Source: Halomarina rubra
GTDB lineage: Archaea; Halobacteriota; Halobacteria; Halobacteriales; Haloarculaceae
Assembly: GCF_023699475.1 (NCBI RefSeq)
Contig: NZ_JALXFV010000003.1
Span: forward strand, 289,399 to 353,398
Direction: 5' to 3'
Length of the DNA stretch: 64,000 bases
In this document: positions 8,031 through 16,523 of the stretch, one piece after another
Layout: every line of letters begins with the position of its first letter
How positions within the stretch are numbered: the first letter of the stretch is position 1
Program-made: the position numbers and the translations under genes
The notes under the pieces: model-generated
What the model was told of the DNA's origin: nothing
What the model saw: only the letters and a program-made list of their open reading frames with translations
Databases searched by the model: none

Positions 8031-9188
8031 TTACTCGTTCTCGGCGTCGTCGCCCGACCCGAACCCGACGCGCTCGGCGTCGTCCAACGCGCGGTCGGCC
8101 GCGGCGTCGACGTCGAACTCGGCGACGACCTCGCCGTCGCGAATCAGCGGTTCGAACAGCGACTCGGCGTCGGCGGGCGCGTCGTCGCCCTCGGGGAGCA
8201 CGAGGTGCTCGCCGTCGGCGCTCCGGTAGACGGCCTTCCGGCCGGGGAGCTTCCCGCGTTTCGCTCGCGACTCGCCCTCGACCTCGACGATGTCGAGGGC
8301 GAAGTCGACGGGCGTCGCGTTCGAGACGTATCCGCCGACGCCGAACCCGTCGGCGACGTCGCGCAACTCGCGGAGTTCCTCGGGGCCCAGCCCGCCCGAG
8401 CAGAACACCTCGACGTCGTCGTGGCCCGCGTCGTCGAGTTTCCAGCGGACCTCCCTGACGATGTGACGGAAGTCGCCGCGTCGCGAGCCGGTGGTGTCGA
8501 GGCGGACACCGTCGAGGTCGATGGTCTCGGCGGCACGCAGGCTCTCGTCGGTCTCGTCGGTGTAGGTATCACACAGCGCGATGCGAGGGGTACCCTCGGG
8601 AGCGGCGGCGTCGAACGCCTCCCACGCGGCTTCCTGCTCGCCGGGACCGAAGCAGATGACGAGCGCGTGGGGCATCGTCCCCGACGGTTCGCGGCCGAGC
8701 AACTCGCCGGCGGCGACGTGCGAGAAGCCGTCGAACCCGCCGACGAGCGCCGAGCGCTCGACCATCGCGGCGATGGCGGGGTGGACGTGCCGGGCACCGA
8801 ACGAGAGTAGCGACGAGTCGGGGGCGGCCCGGCGCGCGCGCAGCGCGTTCGTCGCGACGCCCGAGGCGTGCGAGAGGAACCCGAGGAGCGCGGTCTCGAA
8901 GCGGGCGAACTCGGTGTAGCGGCCCTCGACGCGCATGACGGGGCCGCCGTCGAACAGTGTCCCCTCGGGCACGGCGTCGACGTCGACGGCGAGGTCCGCG
9001 AGCAACTCGGCCGCGTCCTCCAGACCGGCGAACACCTCGAACTCGCCGTCGGGGAACTGGTCGGCGGTGACTTCGGCGACCACGTGCGGGTCCCGGCCGG
9101 CGTGGTCGAGAGCGGCGACCGTCCGGTCGAAGTAGGCGTCGGTCGCGGCCCCCTCGCGGATGGTCTCCGCGGAGACGATGTCGAACAT
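8031..9188 (-). CDS. pncB: nicotinate phosphoribosyltransferase
   Basis: 385 residues, typical of the shorter archaeal form. The enzyme joins nicotinate to PRPP to make nicotinate mononucleotide in NAD salvage. Visible family signatures are ATDAYFDRT near the N-terminus, the FGARHVHPAIAAMVERSALVGG segment, a phosphate-binding region around VRLDTTGSRRGDF, and VFCSGGLGPEELREL. A nicotinamidase-like gene sits 3 kb away (12367), which together would take nicotinamide to nicotinate mononucleotide. Its 3' end overlaps the expected rnpB promoter. Confidence 0.93.
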   Translation of the reverse strand: MFDIVSAETIREGAATDAYFDRTVAALDHAGRDPHVVAEVTADQFPDGEFEVFAGLEDAAELLADLAVDVDAVPEGTLFDGGPVMRVEGRYTEFARFETALLGFLSHASGVATNALRARRAAPDSSLLSFGARHVHPAIAAMVERSALVGGFDGFSHVAAGELLGREPSGTMPHALVICFGPGEQEAAWEAFDAAAPEGTPRIALCDTYTDETDESLRAAETIDLDGVRLDTTGSRRGDFRHIVREVRWKLDDAGHDDVEVFCSGGLGPEELRELRDVADGFGVGGYVSNATPVDFALDIVEVEGESRAKRGKLPGRKAVYRSADGEHLVLPEGDDAPADAESLFEPLIRDGEVVAEFDVDAAADRALDDAERVGFGSGDDAENE

Positions 9189-9296
9189 ACGCCGGGTAGA
9201 CGTGGCGGCTCGAAAAAACGGCCGGTTCCGACCGCTCGCCGCGACGGACCAGCGTCGGGCCGGCGTCGGGAGGCGGCCGAGACGGGCGAGCGGGGC

Positions 9297-10595
9297 TCAG
9301 TCCCGCGCGTGGACCGCGTCCAGCGCCCCCTCGGTCGGCGCGTTGACGATGGTGACCGTCGACCCGTCGCGGGTCACCCGGAACGCGTCTGCGTACGGCC
9401 CCGTGGGGATGGTGTAGCGGTCGCCCGACCGCGTCGCGTTCTGCTTCACCAGCAGGTCGCGGTAGGCGGCGACGAACTCGCGGGCGTCCTCGGGTGAGTC
9501 CCACTCCAGCCGCCAGACGTACGCCGACTCGCCGGTGTCGGCGTTCGTGTAGGGGACGAGGCGGTCGCCGGCCCACCCGGTCGTCGCGGGGTGGGAGTAG
9601 TCGTACGGGTCGTGGTCGTGGAACAGCCCGTTCGTGCGGAACATCGTGTAGACCCCGCTCTCGCCGAGGCGGTCGGACCAGCGCTCGCGGTCGAGACGCG
9701 ACCACGACTCGTCCGAGCGGTCCTCGACGGTCACCTCCACGACTGGCTCTTCGGGGTAGCGCTCGGGGTGGATGGTCTGTTCGGTGCTCTCGGGAAACCG
9801 GCCGTAGGCGTCGTTCACCGCCGTCCAGTTCCCGCGCTCGTGGAGCGCGCCGACCAGTTCCGGCCCCTCGACGTACGGCTGGATGAGCGTCCCGTAGATG
9901 CCGCGGTTGAACGACCCCGGGTCCTCGGGGCGCTCGGGGATCGGGAGACAGCTCCAGGAGGCGTTACAGCGGGCATCGTACAGCGACTCGACGTAGTTGG
10001 CGTCGCCCTCGACGAGTCCCTCGCGGGCGCGGGCCCCGTCGAACGTCGACCGACCCGGACCGAACCCGAGGTGCTGGTCCTGGAGCGCGTGGACCAGTTC
10101 GTGTGCGAGCGTCCGACTGTCGAGTTCGGGCGACTCGCTGTCGCTGACGATGACGATGCGGCCGTTCGAGTAGAAACCGATGACCGAACTGCCGTACACC
10201 GACTCGAAGGCGGCGGTCGCGTCCGCGTCCTCGCCGACGGCGAACAGCGCCTCCCAGCGCTGGTTGACGAAGACGCGCTCGTCGGCGCTCGGCGTCGGCC
10301 CGCCGCCGCGGTTCGCGCGGTACTCCTCGCGGGTGACTAGTTCGACCGTGACGGTCTCCTCGAACTCCAGCCCTCGAATCGTCTCGATGCGGGCCATCGC
10401 ACGCCCGAGGACCGCCTCGCGTTCGCTCGCGTTGAGTCCGTCGGCGGTCGTCACCGACAGGCTGTCGGTGGCGTTGTAGCCGTTCTCGTAGCCCAGCCGG
10501 TCGTTCGGGTCCTCCGCGTCGGAGGGGCCGATGGCGGGCAGCGAACAGCCCGCGAGGACGACGAGAACGACACAACAACCGACCAGCGCGCGCAT
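9297..10595 (-). CDS. Hvo_1808-type surface lipoprotein with intact HExxH
   Basis: 432 residues. The signal ends in a lipobox (LAGC, Cys17). The body matches the haloarchaeal Hvo_1808 surface-protein type: GLEFEETVTVELVTREEYRAN, then LAHELVHALQDQHLGFG with the zinc-protease-like HELVH at residues 165-169. Its ATG follows the stop codon of the upstream paralogue with no gap, so both are read from one message. HELVH suggests zinc peptidase activity but no third ligand can be assigned. The upstream paralogue has lost the first His of the motif. Confidence 0.8.
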   Translation of the reverse strand: MRALVGCCVVLVVLAGCSLPAIGPSDAEDPNDRLGYENGYNATDSLSVTTADGLNASEREAVLGRAMARIETIRGLEFEETVTVELVTREEYRANRGGGPTPSADERVFVNQRWEALFAVGEDADATAAFESVYGSSVIGFYSNGRIVIVSDSESPELDSRTLAHELVHALQDQHLGFGPGRSTFDGARAREGLVEGDANYVESLYDARCNASWSCLPIPERPEDPGSFNRGIYGTLIQPYVEGPELVGALHERGNWTAVNDAYGRFPESTEQTIHPERYPEEPVVEVTVEDRSDESWSRLDRERWSDRLGESGVYTMFRTNGLFHDHDPYDYSHPATTGWAGDRLVPYTNADTGESAYVWRLEWDSPEDAREFVAAYRDLLVKQNATRSGDRYTIPTGPYADAFRVTRDGSTVTIVNAPTEGALDAVHARD

Positions 10596-12287
10596 CTACG
10601 ACCGCCGGGCGAGCAGCGCCACGGCGAGCAGCGCGACGAGCGCGACGACGACACCGAAGCCGGGACCGAACCCGCTGGAGGAGTCGGTCGTCGAGTCGAC
10701 GTCGTCGCCGGTCGTGTTCGTGCCGTCGGTTCCGGTCGAGCCGTCGGTGCCCGTCCCGGCGTCCGTACCGTTCTGAATCTCCTGGACCGAGACGTTCCCG
10801 TCGACACCCGAGAGGTCCTCGACGGTCGGGGCGTTGACGATGGTCGTCGTGTCGCCCTCGACGGCGACGTGGAACGCGTCGGCGAACTCGCCGTCCTCGA
10901 CGACGTAGGTGTCCTGACCGACCTGCGTCGCGCCGTGGAAGCCGAGCAGCTGTTCGTAGCCCTCGCGGAACTCCTCGGCCTCCGCCGGCGAGTCCCACTG
11001 CATCTTCCAGACGTAGCCCGTCTCGTTGGTGCCGGCGTCGCTCGCGACGTACGGCAGGAGCTTGTCACCGTCCCAGCCGTTCGACCACGACTGGTCGTAG
11101 TTCAGCGGGTCGAACGAGTCCGCGCCCGTGCCCTGTTCGTTGATGTTGAGGAACTGCTGGGGCGAGAGCAGACCGCCCTGGCCCTGGGAGGCGTACGTCG
11201 GGTAGATGAACATGGCCGCGAGGCCGGCCTCGCCGAACTCGGCGTAGTCAAGGCCACCCTCCAGTTCGAGGACGTTCCAGCGCTCGTCGGACCGGTCCTC
11301 GATGGACACCTCGCTGGGAGCGTCCTCGCCGTACTTCTCGGGGTGGATGGTCTGTTCGGTCGAGGCGGGCGGGTTCTCGTAGACGGCGTTGACCGCGTCC
11401 CAGCCGCCGTTCTCGTGGAGGCTCCGGACGAACGCCGGACCGTCGCTGTAGGGCTGGTAGATGGTCAGGTACAGCCCGAGGTTGATGTCGCTGCTGCCGC
11501 CGGCGGCGCTGCCGTTCGAGCCGGGTGCGGGCGTGTCGGTGAGACACTCCCCCCACGCGTCGGCGTCGTCGGCGGGCAGTTCACAGCGCTGCTGGTAGAG
11601 GTAGTCGACGTAGTTGCCGTCGCCCTCGACGATGCCGTCGATGGCGTTGTGCTTCTCGCGGGTCGACTGGTTGTAGGAGGTGAGGTCGAACTTCTGGTCT
11701 TGGAGGGCGTGGAACAGCTCCTGTGAGAGCGTCACCTCGTTGAGCTGTGGCGACTCGGCGTTCTCCGAGACGACCACGATGCGCTCCTGGGAGGGGCTGT
11801 AGTAGCCGCCGACGGTCGCGCCCTGGTTGGACTGCTGGACGGCGACCGCGTCGGTGGACTCGCCGACCATGAACGTCGCCTCGTACTTCACGTTCTGGTG
11901 GAGCCGCGCGTTCTCGCTCGTGTTGGCCGTGCCCTGCCCGGCCTCCGCCTGCAGCTCCTCGCGGGTGTAGATCTCGACGGGGACCGACCGCTCGAACTCC
12001 AGGCCCCGAACCTCCTCGACGCGGGCCATCGCCCGGGCGACGACCGTGTCGAGCTCCTCGTCGTTCAGCCCGTCGCTCGGGTCGACGTCGACGCTCTCGT
12101 TGTACCAGTAGCCGTTCTCCCAGCCGAGGACGTCGCTCTCGGGGTCGTCGGGGGCGCTGTTCTGTGTCGAGTCGACCGCCGAGTCGGTGGAGGTGGCCGC
12201 GGGGGCCGACCCGGGGACCGCGGCCGCCACGGGTGCCGAGAGCGTCAGCACCGCGAGGACGACCGCCAGTAGTGCAGGGCGTCGCAT
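10596..12287 (-). CDS. Hvo_1808-type surface protein with PGF-CTERM-like tail and degenerate HExxH
   Basis: 563 residues from the ATG at 12287; the codons to 12389 do not look like signal sequence. A Sec signal covers residues 1-23. The Hvo_1808-type domain follows, with the zinc-site position reading LSQELFHALQDQ: Gln179 replaces the first His, so catalysis through a normal HExxH is unlikely. The C-terminus has a Thr/Gly/Asp-rich linker, then GFGPGFG, a hydrophobic helix and Arg residues. This is the archaeosortase-type PGF-CTERM layout used for lipid anchoring. It is the first gene of a two-gene operon. Confidence 0.82.
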   Translation of the reverse strand: MRRPALLAVVLAVLTLSAPVAAAVPGSAPAATSTDSAVDSTQNSAPDDPESDVLGWENGYWYNESVDVDPSDGLNDEELDTVVARAMARVEEVRGLEFERSVPVEIYTREELQAEAGQGTANTSENARLHQNVKYEATFMVGESTDAVAVQQSNQGATVGGYYSPSQERIVVVSENAESPQLNEVTLSQELFHALQDQKFDLTSYNQSTREKHNAIDGIVEGDGNYVDYLYQQRCELPADDADAWGECLTDTPAPGSNGSAAGGSSDINLGLYLTIYQPYSDGPAFVRSLHENGGWDAVNAVYENPPASTEQTIHPEKYGEDAPSEVSIEDRSDERWNVLELEGGLDYAEFGEAGLAAMFIYPTYASQGQGGLLSPQQFLNINEQGTGADSFDPLNYDQSWSNGWDGDKLLPYVASDAGTNETGYVWKMQWDSPAEAEEFREGYEQLLGFHGATQVGQDTYVVEDGEFADAFHVAVEGDTTTIVNAPTVEDLSGVDGNVSVQEIQNGTDAGTGTDGSTGTDGTNTTGDDVDSTTDSSSGFGPGFGVVVALVALLAVALLARRS

Positions 12288-12366
12288 ACCACCCGTACTC
12301 GCGGCCCCACAATGAAACCCCTGTTGTCGACGTGACGGTTTTCCACACGCCCGCCGTAGCCCGACT

Positions 12367-12939
12367 ATGGACCTCGAACCGACCAGCACCGCGGTCGTCG
12401 TCGTCGACGTGCAGAACGGGTTCTGTCACCCCGACGGCAGCCTCTACGCACCCGGCAGCGAGGCGGCGCTCGCCCCCGTCACCGACCTCGTCGCCCGCGT
12501 CCGAGAGGCGGGCGGGCGCGTCGTCTACACCCGCGACGTCCACCCCCCAGAGCAGTTCGACGGCAACCACTACTACGACGAGTTCGAGCGATGGGGCGAA
12601 CACGTCGTCGAGGGGACGTGGGACGCCGAGCTACACGCGGACCTCGACGTCCGCGAGGCGGACCTCGTCGTCGAGAAACACACCTACGACGCGTTCTACG
12701 AGACGCAACTGGAGGGCTGGCTCCGCGCTCGCGGGGTGACGGACCTCCTGCTCTGTGGCACGCTCGCGAACGTCTGCGTGCTTCACACGGCCGGGAGCGC
12801 GGGGCTGCGGGACTTCCGGCCCGTCCTCGTCGCGGACGCCATCGGCGCACTGGAGGACGACCACAAGGCGTACGCGCTGGACCACGCCGACTGGCTGTTC
12901 GGCGAGGTGGTCGACGCGGCGGACGTGACGTTCGACTGA
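12367..12939 (+). CDS. cysteine hydrolase of the isochorismatase/nicotinamidase family
   Basis: 190 residues, the usual size. The catalytic triad can be read: Asp14 in VVVVDVQNGF, Lys104 in VVEKHTYDAF and Cys137 in GTLANVCVLH, each in its family context. Nicotinamidase (nicotinamide to nicotinate) is the likely role because of the triad context and the nearby pncB. Other family members cleave related amides, so the substrate is inferred. It is divergent from the surface-protein operon, with about 80 bp between the start codons. Confidence 0.85.
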   Translation: MDLEPTSTAVVVVDVQNGFCHPDGSLYAPGSEAALAPVTDLVARVREAGGRVVYTRDVHPPEQFDGNHYYDEFERWGEHVVEGTWDAELHADLDVREADLVVEKHTYDAFYETQLEGWLRARGVTDLLLCGTLANVCVLHTAGSAGLRDFRPVLVADAIGALEDDHKAYALDHADWLFGEVVDAADVTFD

Positions 12940-12963
12940 CCGTGTCCGTCGCGAACCGACCGC

Positions 12964-13557
12964 TCAGCAGATGCCAGAGCGGACACGGAAGTCGTAGTCG
13001 GGGCCGATAGCGAAGGTGACCCCGATGTAACAGACGGTGGTCCGAACGGTGTCGTAGGCCGTCTCGTCGTCGTGAGCCGCGTAGACGGTGAACTCCCGGT
13101 CACCACCCGTCTCCGCTTCGAGCGTCGAGAACTCGAACACGCGTTTTCGACTCGTCGCTGCGACCGTGTAGGTCTCCTCGTGGTAGACTGTCGTCTCGTC
13201 GGAACTCCCCGCAGCCGGCCCTTCGATACGAACATCGACGGTCTGCTCGCTGTCGTACTGGTTGTCGATGGCGACGTGGTGGTCGTAGCTCACTTCGTTC
13301 GGGTCGGCCATCGTCCCCGGCGGAGCGTCGGTGCCGGTCCCCGGCGACTCCGTTGCCGAGGTCTCGGTGGGCGTCGTGGTGGGTCGTCGCGGCGTCGACG
13401 TGCCGTCGGGCGACATCCCGGTTTCGAGGGCACTGGTCGCCGGCCCACTCGTCTCGGGGAGTCCCTCGCTCTCGACACAGCCAGCGAGAGTAGCGGTAGC
13501 GACGGTAGCGGTCCCGGCGAAGACCGTTCGGAGGACGCGACGACGGGTCGGAGCCAT
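12964..13557 (-). CDS. Tat lipoprotein of unknown function
   Basis: 197 residues from the ATG at 13557. The N-terminus is a twin-arginine lipoprotein signal (RRRVLRTVFAG then LAGC). A Thr/Pro/Ser-rich linker of about 60 residues leads to a compact beta-rich domain (VSYDHHVAIDNQYDSEQTVDVRIEG, RKRVFEFSTLEAET). It ends FRVRSGIC and has another Cys in TTVCYIGV, so a C-terminal disulfide is possible. I do not recognise the family. The fold resembles small immunoglobulin-like haloarchaeal surface domains (inference). Convergent with the nicotinamidase-like gene. Confidence 0.65.
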   Translation of the reverse strand: MAPTRRRVLRTVFAGTATVATATLAGCVESEGLPETSGPATSALETGMSPDGTSTPRRPTTTPTETSATESPGTGTDAPPGTMADPNEVSYDHHVAIDNQYDSEQTVDVRIEGPAAGSSDETTVYHEETYTVAATSRKRVFEFSTLEAETGGDREFTVYAAHDDETAYDTVRTTVCYIGVTFAIGPDYDFRVRSGIC

Positions 13558-13603
13558 ACGACTCCTGTCGGCGGGGCGACCGTAATCCCCCCGGTGGGTC
13601 AAA

Positions 13604-14065
13604 TCAGCCCTGAAACAGTCTGTAGGCACCCTGCCCGACGGCGACCGGTTTGACGGCCGTCTCGCCCTCGCCGGTCGGGACGTCGCTGGTCACCGTCACC
13701 TGACTGACGCCGACGGACCCGCCCGAGCGGATGACCTCGGCGTGGGCGGTCACGTCGCCGGCCGCCCGCCGGAGGTAGTTGACGTTGAGGTTGATGGTGG
13801 CGACGCCGCCCTGGATGGGGTTCTCCAGCGACGGACGCAGCGCGATACCGCCGGCGGTGTCGATGAGCGTCGCCGCGATTCCCCCGTGCATCGTCGGCGG
13901 CGAGGTGGGGTTGGTGAGCTTCTCGTCGAACGGCACCGCGAGCGTGATGGAGTCGTAGGTGAACTCCTCGACGGTCGTGCCGAGCCACGACAGGTAGCCG
14001 TGTTCCTGCTCGATGAACTGCTGGAGCATCTCCTTTGCCGCCGGGGGGAGCGTGTCGTCGGTCAT
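13604..14065 (-). CDS. PaaI-type hotdog thioesterase
   Basis: 153 residues from the ATG at 14065 (MTDD); an in-frame ATG three codons upstream is possible. The hotdog signature TMHGGIAATLIDTAGGIAL carries the HGG loop and the Asp on the central helix typical of PaaI-like acyl-CoA thioesterases. A second conserved strand reads ATINLNVNYLRRA. It hydrolyses acyl-CoA thioesters of unknown acyl chain in the cytosol. It is preceded on the same strand by the small membrane protein gene with an 86-bp gap. Confidence 0.88.
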   Translation of the reverse strand: MTDDTLPPAAKEMLQQFIEQEHGYLSWLGTTVEEFTYDSITLAVPFDEKLTNPTSPPTMHGGIAATLIDTAGGIALRPSLENPIQGGVATINLNVNYLRRAAGDVTAHAEVIRSGGSVGVSQVTVTSDVPTGEGETAVKPVAVGQGAYRLFQG

Positions 14066-14151
14066 ACGACCCATCGAGGCGGTGACGGTTTGAAATCAGC
14101 GGTTCGACGGGTCGAGCCACCGGTTCGGCGGGCGGCCGACCGACGAGCGTC

Positions 14152-14598
14152 TCAGCGTCCGAGTGCGGCCCGAACTCGGGGGCCGAACGGTCCCGTCGCC
14201 ACCCGGTAGCCGACCAGCGCCGGCACCAGTGCGAGCAGCCAGCACACCAGAACGAACAGCAGGTCCGTCACCGAGAGCAGGTGGGCGAGCGGGTCGGCGA
14301 CGTGCATCGCGAGGACGAGTTCGTAGACCACGGGGACGGCGGCGACGAGCGCGGCGAGGGCGTACAGCGCAGTCGCGACGACCCCCCGTCGGGAGGGCCG
14401 ACCGTAGAGCACCGCCCCGAAGCCGACGACGCCGAGGCCGAACAGCACCGCTCGCGGGAGCAGGTCCGCGCCGACCCACGCCGCGAGCGCGCCGAGGACG
14501 ACCGCACATCCGACGACCAGCCCCGTCGTGAGCGCGTCGTGACCGTGGCCGAACCACCGGTCGAGACGGCGACGGAGGGCGTCGCTCGTCGACATCAC
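14152..14598 (-). CDS. small four-helix membrane protein, unknown
   Basis: 148 residues with four strongly hydrophobic segments (about 25-45, 49-66, 74-95 and 110-132) and short basic loops. No family is recognised. The start overlaps the stop of the beta-helix gene by four bases, so the two are translationally coupled. The second of two consecutive ATG codons (14595) could be the real start. Confidence 0.65.
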   Translation of the reverse strand: MMSTSDALRRRLDRWFGHGHDALTTGLVVGCAVVLGALAAWVGADLLPRAVLFGLGVVGFGAVLYGRPSRRGVVATALYALAALVAAVPVVYELVLAMHVADPLAHLLSVTDLLFVLVCWLLALVPALVGYRVATGPFGPRVRAALGR

Positions 14599-15869
14599 GA
14601 CTCACCCCGGCGGACCGCCTCGCGGGGCGGGGCGTCACGCGCGTTCGGCATGCCCTCCAGTTCGTCGAACGGCGGTTCGGGCGCGCTCCGCCAGTCGCCG
14701 CGTGGAGCCTCGCCGTTGTCGAGTTGCGTGAACTGCTCGAGCAGCACCATCGTCACCCAGGGGTCGCCCCCGAGGATGCGGAGGCCGCCGTCGAGACCGC
14801 CGGGGCGGGTCGAGTCGGCGCGGTTCCCCTCGAAGACGTTGCCGCCGTCCTCGGGCGCGCCGACGGCGAGGTCCGCGCGCCCGGACCCCGAGACGTCGTT
14901 GTCGAGAAAGCGGTTGTTCCGCGGCGGGTAGACGTTGTCGTCGACCATCGGCACCGCGACGATGCCGAAGTTGGGGTGGTCCCGGACGGTGTTGCCGACC
15001 ACCTCGTTGTCGATTCCGCCGGCGACGTTGATGCCCGTCCCGAACGCGGCGTAGCCGAACCCCTCGTCGGGCGCGTCGGCGTTGTGGTTCGACTCGACGA
15101 GGTTGTTCTCGAAGCGGGCGCTGTCCTGTGGCGGGTCGGCCTCACTGTCCAGGGAGTTCGGGACGATGCCGCCCATGTTGTTGCGCCACACCGAGTCCCG
15201 GACGGTGAGGTACCCGCCCGCGTTCGTCCCGGAGTAGCCGATGGCGTTGTTCTCCGAGCGGACGTTCTCGATGAGCGCGTGACAGGGCTTGCACTGGCCG
15301 ATGTAGAACCCCGAGTCGGTGTGGCCCGACGCGTAGCAGTTGTCGTAGCGGCCGTGCTGGCTGTCGATGTTGTAGATGCCGTACACCTGGTTGTTGTACG
15401 CGGTGAGGTACGACCCACGCCACCCCGACACCGACGACCAGAAGAAGCCGTTGCGCACGTAGTGGCGCGCGGTGAGGTTCTCGACGACGACGTCGTCGAC
15501 GGTGGCGAGCACGCCGTCCTGGCGCTTGAACTCGCCGTCGAGGATGACCTCGTTGCGGTCGGTACCCCGGATGGTGAGTCGAGGCGTGTCGGTCACCGCG
15601 ACGGCCTCGCGGTAGACGCCCGGTTCGACGAGCACGAGGTCCTCCGGAGCGGCCGCGTTCACCGCCGCCTGGATGGTGTCGTACTGGCCCGGAACCTCGT
15701 GGACCGTGTAGTCCTCGTAGGCGCGTGGCTCGCCGCGCAGTGGCTGGCCCGCGGGGAACTCGGGGGCGGACTGGTCGGCGCTGGCGAGGTGTGCAGCCGT
15801 GAGCCCCGCCGTCCCGACCGCACCGGCCGCACCGAGCGCCCGGAGCACGTCGCGTCGACGGTGGGTCAC
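14595..15869 (-). CDS. exported right-handed parallel beta-helix protein
   Basis: 424 residues. The N-terminus is a twin-arginine signal (HRRRDVLRALGAAGAVG) ending near ASA. The mature part opens with TIQAAVNAAAPEDLVLVEPGVYREAVAV, the standard first coil of pectate-lyase/NosD-like beta-helices. About ten coils follow, rich in N, G and V (for example NNAIGYSGTNAGGYLTVRDSVWRNN). Members bind or process polysaccharides or act as periplasmic scaffolds. No catalytic residues can be assigned. Operon with the small membrane protein gene downstream. Confidence 0.83.
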   Translation of the reverse strand: MTHRRRDVLRALGAAGAVGTAGLTAAHLASADQSAPEFPAGQPLRGEPRAYEDYTVHEVPGQYDTIQAAVNAAAPEDLVLVEPGVYREAVAVTDTPRLTIRGTDRNEVILDGEFKRQDGVLATVDDVVVENLTARHYVRNGFFWSSVSGWRGSYLTAYNNQVYGIYNIDSQHGRYDNCYASGHTDSGFYIGQCKPCHALIENVRSENNAIGYSGTNAGGYLTVRDSVWRNNMGGIVPNSLDSEADPPQDSARFENNLVESNHNADAPDEGFGYAAFGTGINVAGGIDNEVVGNTVRDHPNFGIVAVPMVDDNVYPPRNNRFLDNDVSGSGRADLAVGAPEDGGNVFEGNRADSTRPGGLDGGLRILGGDPWVTMVLLEQFTQLDNGEAPRGDWRSAPEPPFDELEGMPNARDAPPREAVRRGES

Positions 15870-16028
15870 GCCCCACCCACGTCGTTCGTTGACATGTCTC
15901 GTCGATTCGAGTACCCGAGGATAAAACTACGCCTCGGTGGGAGTCTCGACGGTCAGCGGGACAGACACCGTCGAGCGCGGTCGCGTGCAGTCAGCGGGGC
16001 GGACTCCGCCGAGCGTGGCCGTGCACGG

Positions 16029-16490
16029 TCAGCGGACGGCGACACCGCCTTGCATCCCGCTCGGGCGGTGGGGTTCGCAGTAGTAGGGGAACTCGCCGCT
16101 CTCCTCGAAGGTGTAGGAGAACGTCTCACCGGCGTCGCTGTACAGTTGGCTCTCGAACGTGCCGTCGCGCGCGACGACGTTGTGACCGCCGCCCTTCCCG
16201 GTCCACTCCCAGACGACGGTCGTCCCGGGGTCGATCTCGATAGCCGCCGGGGTGAACGCGAGACCGCCTTCGGTTCCGACCTGCACCGTCGTCTCGTCGG
16301 TTCCGGTGCGGTCGACGACCGACTCGTAGCCGTTCGAGCCGTCGAGCCACTCGTCGTAGTCGACCGAGTCGCCGCTGCCGCTGCGCAGACACCCGGCGAG
16401 CGCGAGGGCCGACCCCACCGCGCCGAGAACCGCCCGTCTGCTCCGTCGTGCGCCTGGAGAGCGCCGTTCCGCATCGCGTTGGCTGTGCAC
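16029..16490 (-). CDS. halocyanin-type blue copper protein
   Basis: 153 residues from the GTG at 16490; a GTG two codons upstream (16496) is equally possible. A basic, twin-arginine-like signal (RRSRRAVLGAVGSALALAGC) ends in a lipobox. The plastocyanin-like domain shows all four type-1 copper ligands: His in GGGHNVV, then Cys, His and Met in YYCEPHRPSGM. It carries electrons at the outer face of the membrane. Divergent from the Tat gene at 16524; only 33 bp separate the two starts. Confidence 0.9.
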   Translation of the reverse strand: MHSQRDAERRSPGARRSRRAVLGAVGSALALAGCLRSGSGDSVDYDEWLDGSNGYESVVDRTGTDETTVQVGTEGGLAFTPAAIEIDPGTTVVWEWTGKGGGHNVVARDGTFESQLYSDAGETFSYTFEESGEFPYYCEPHRPSGMQGGVAVR

Positions 16491-16523
16491 AATCACTTTG
16501 AGCGGGAGTCGCCTCTTAACTGT

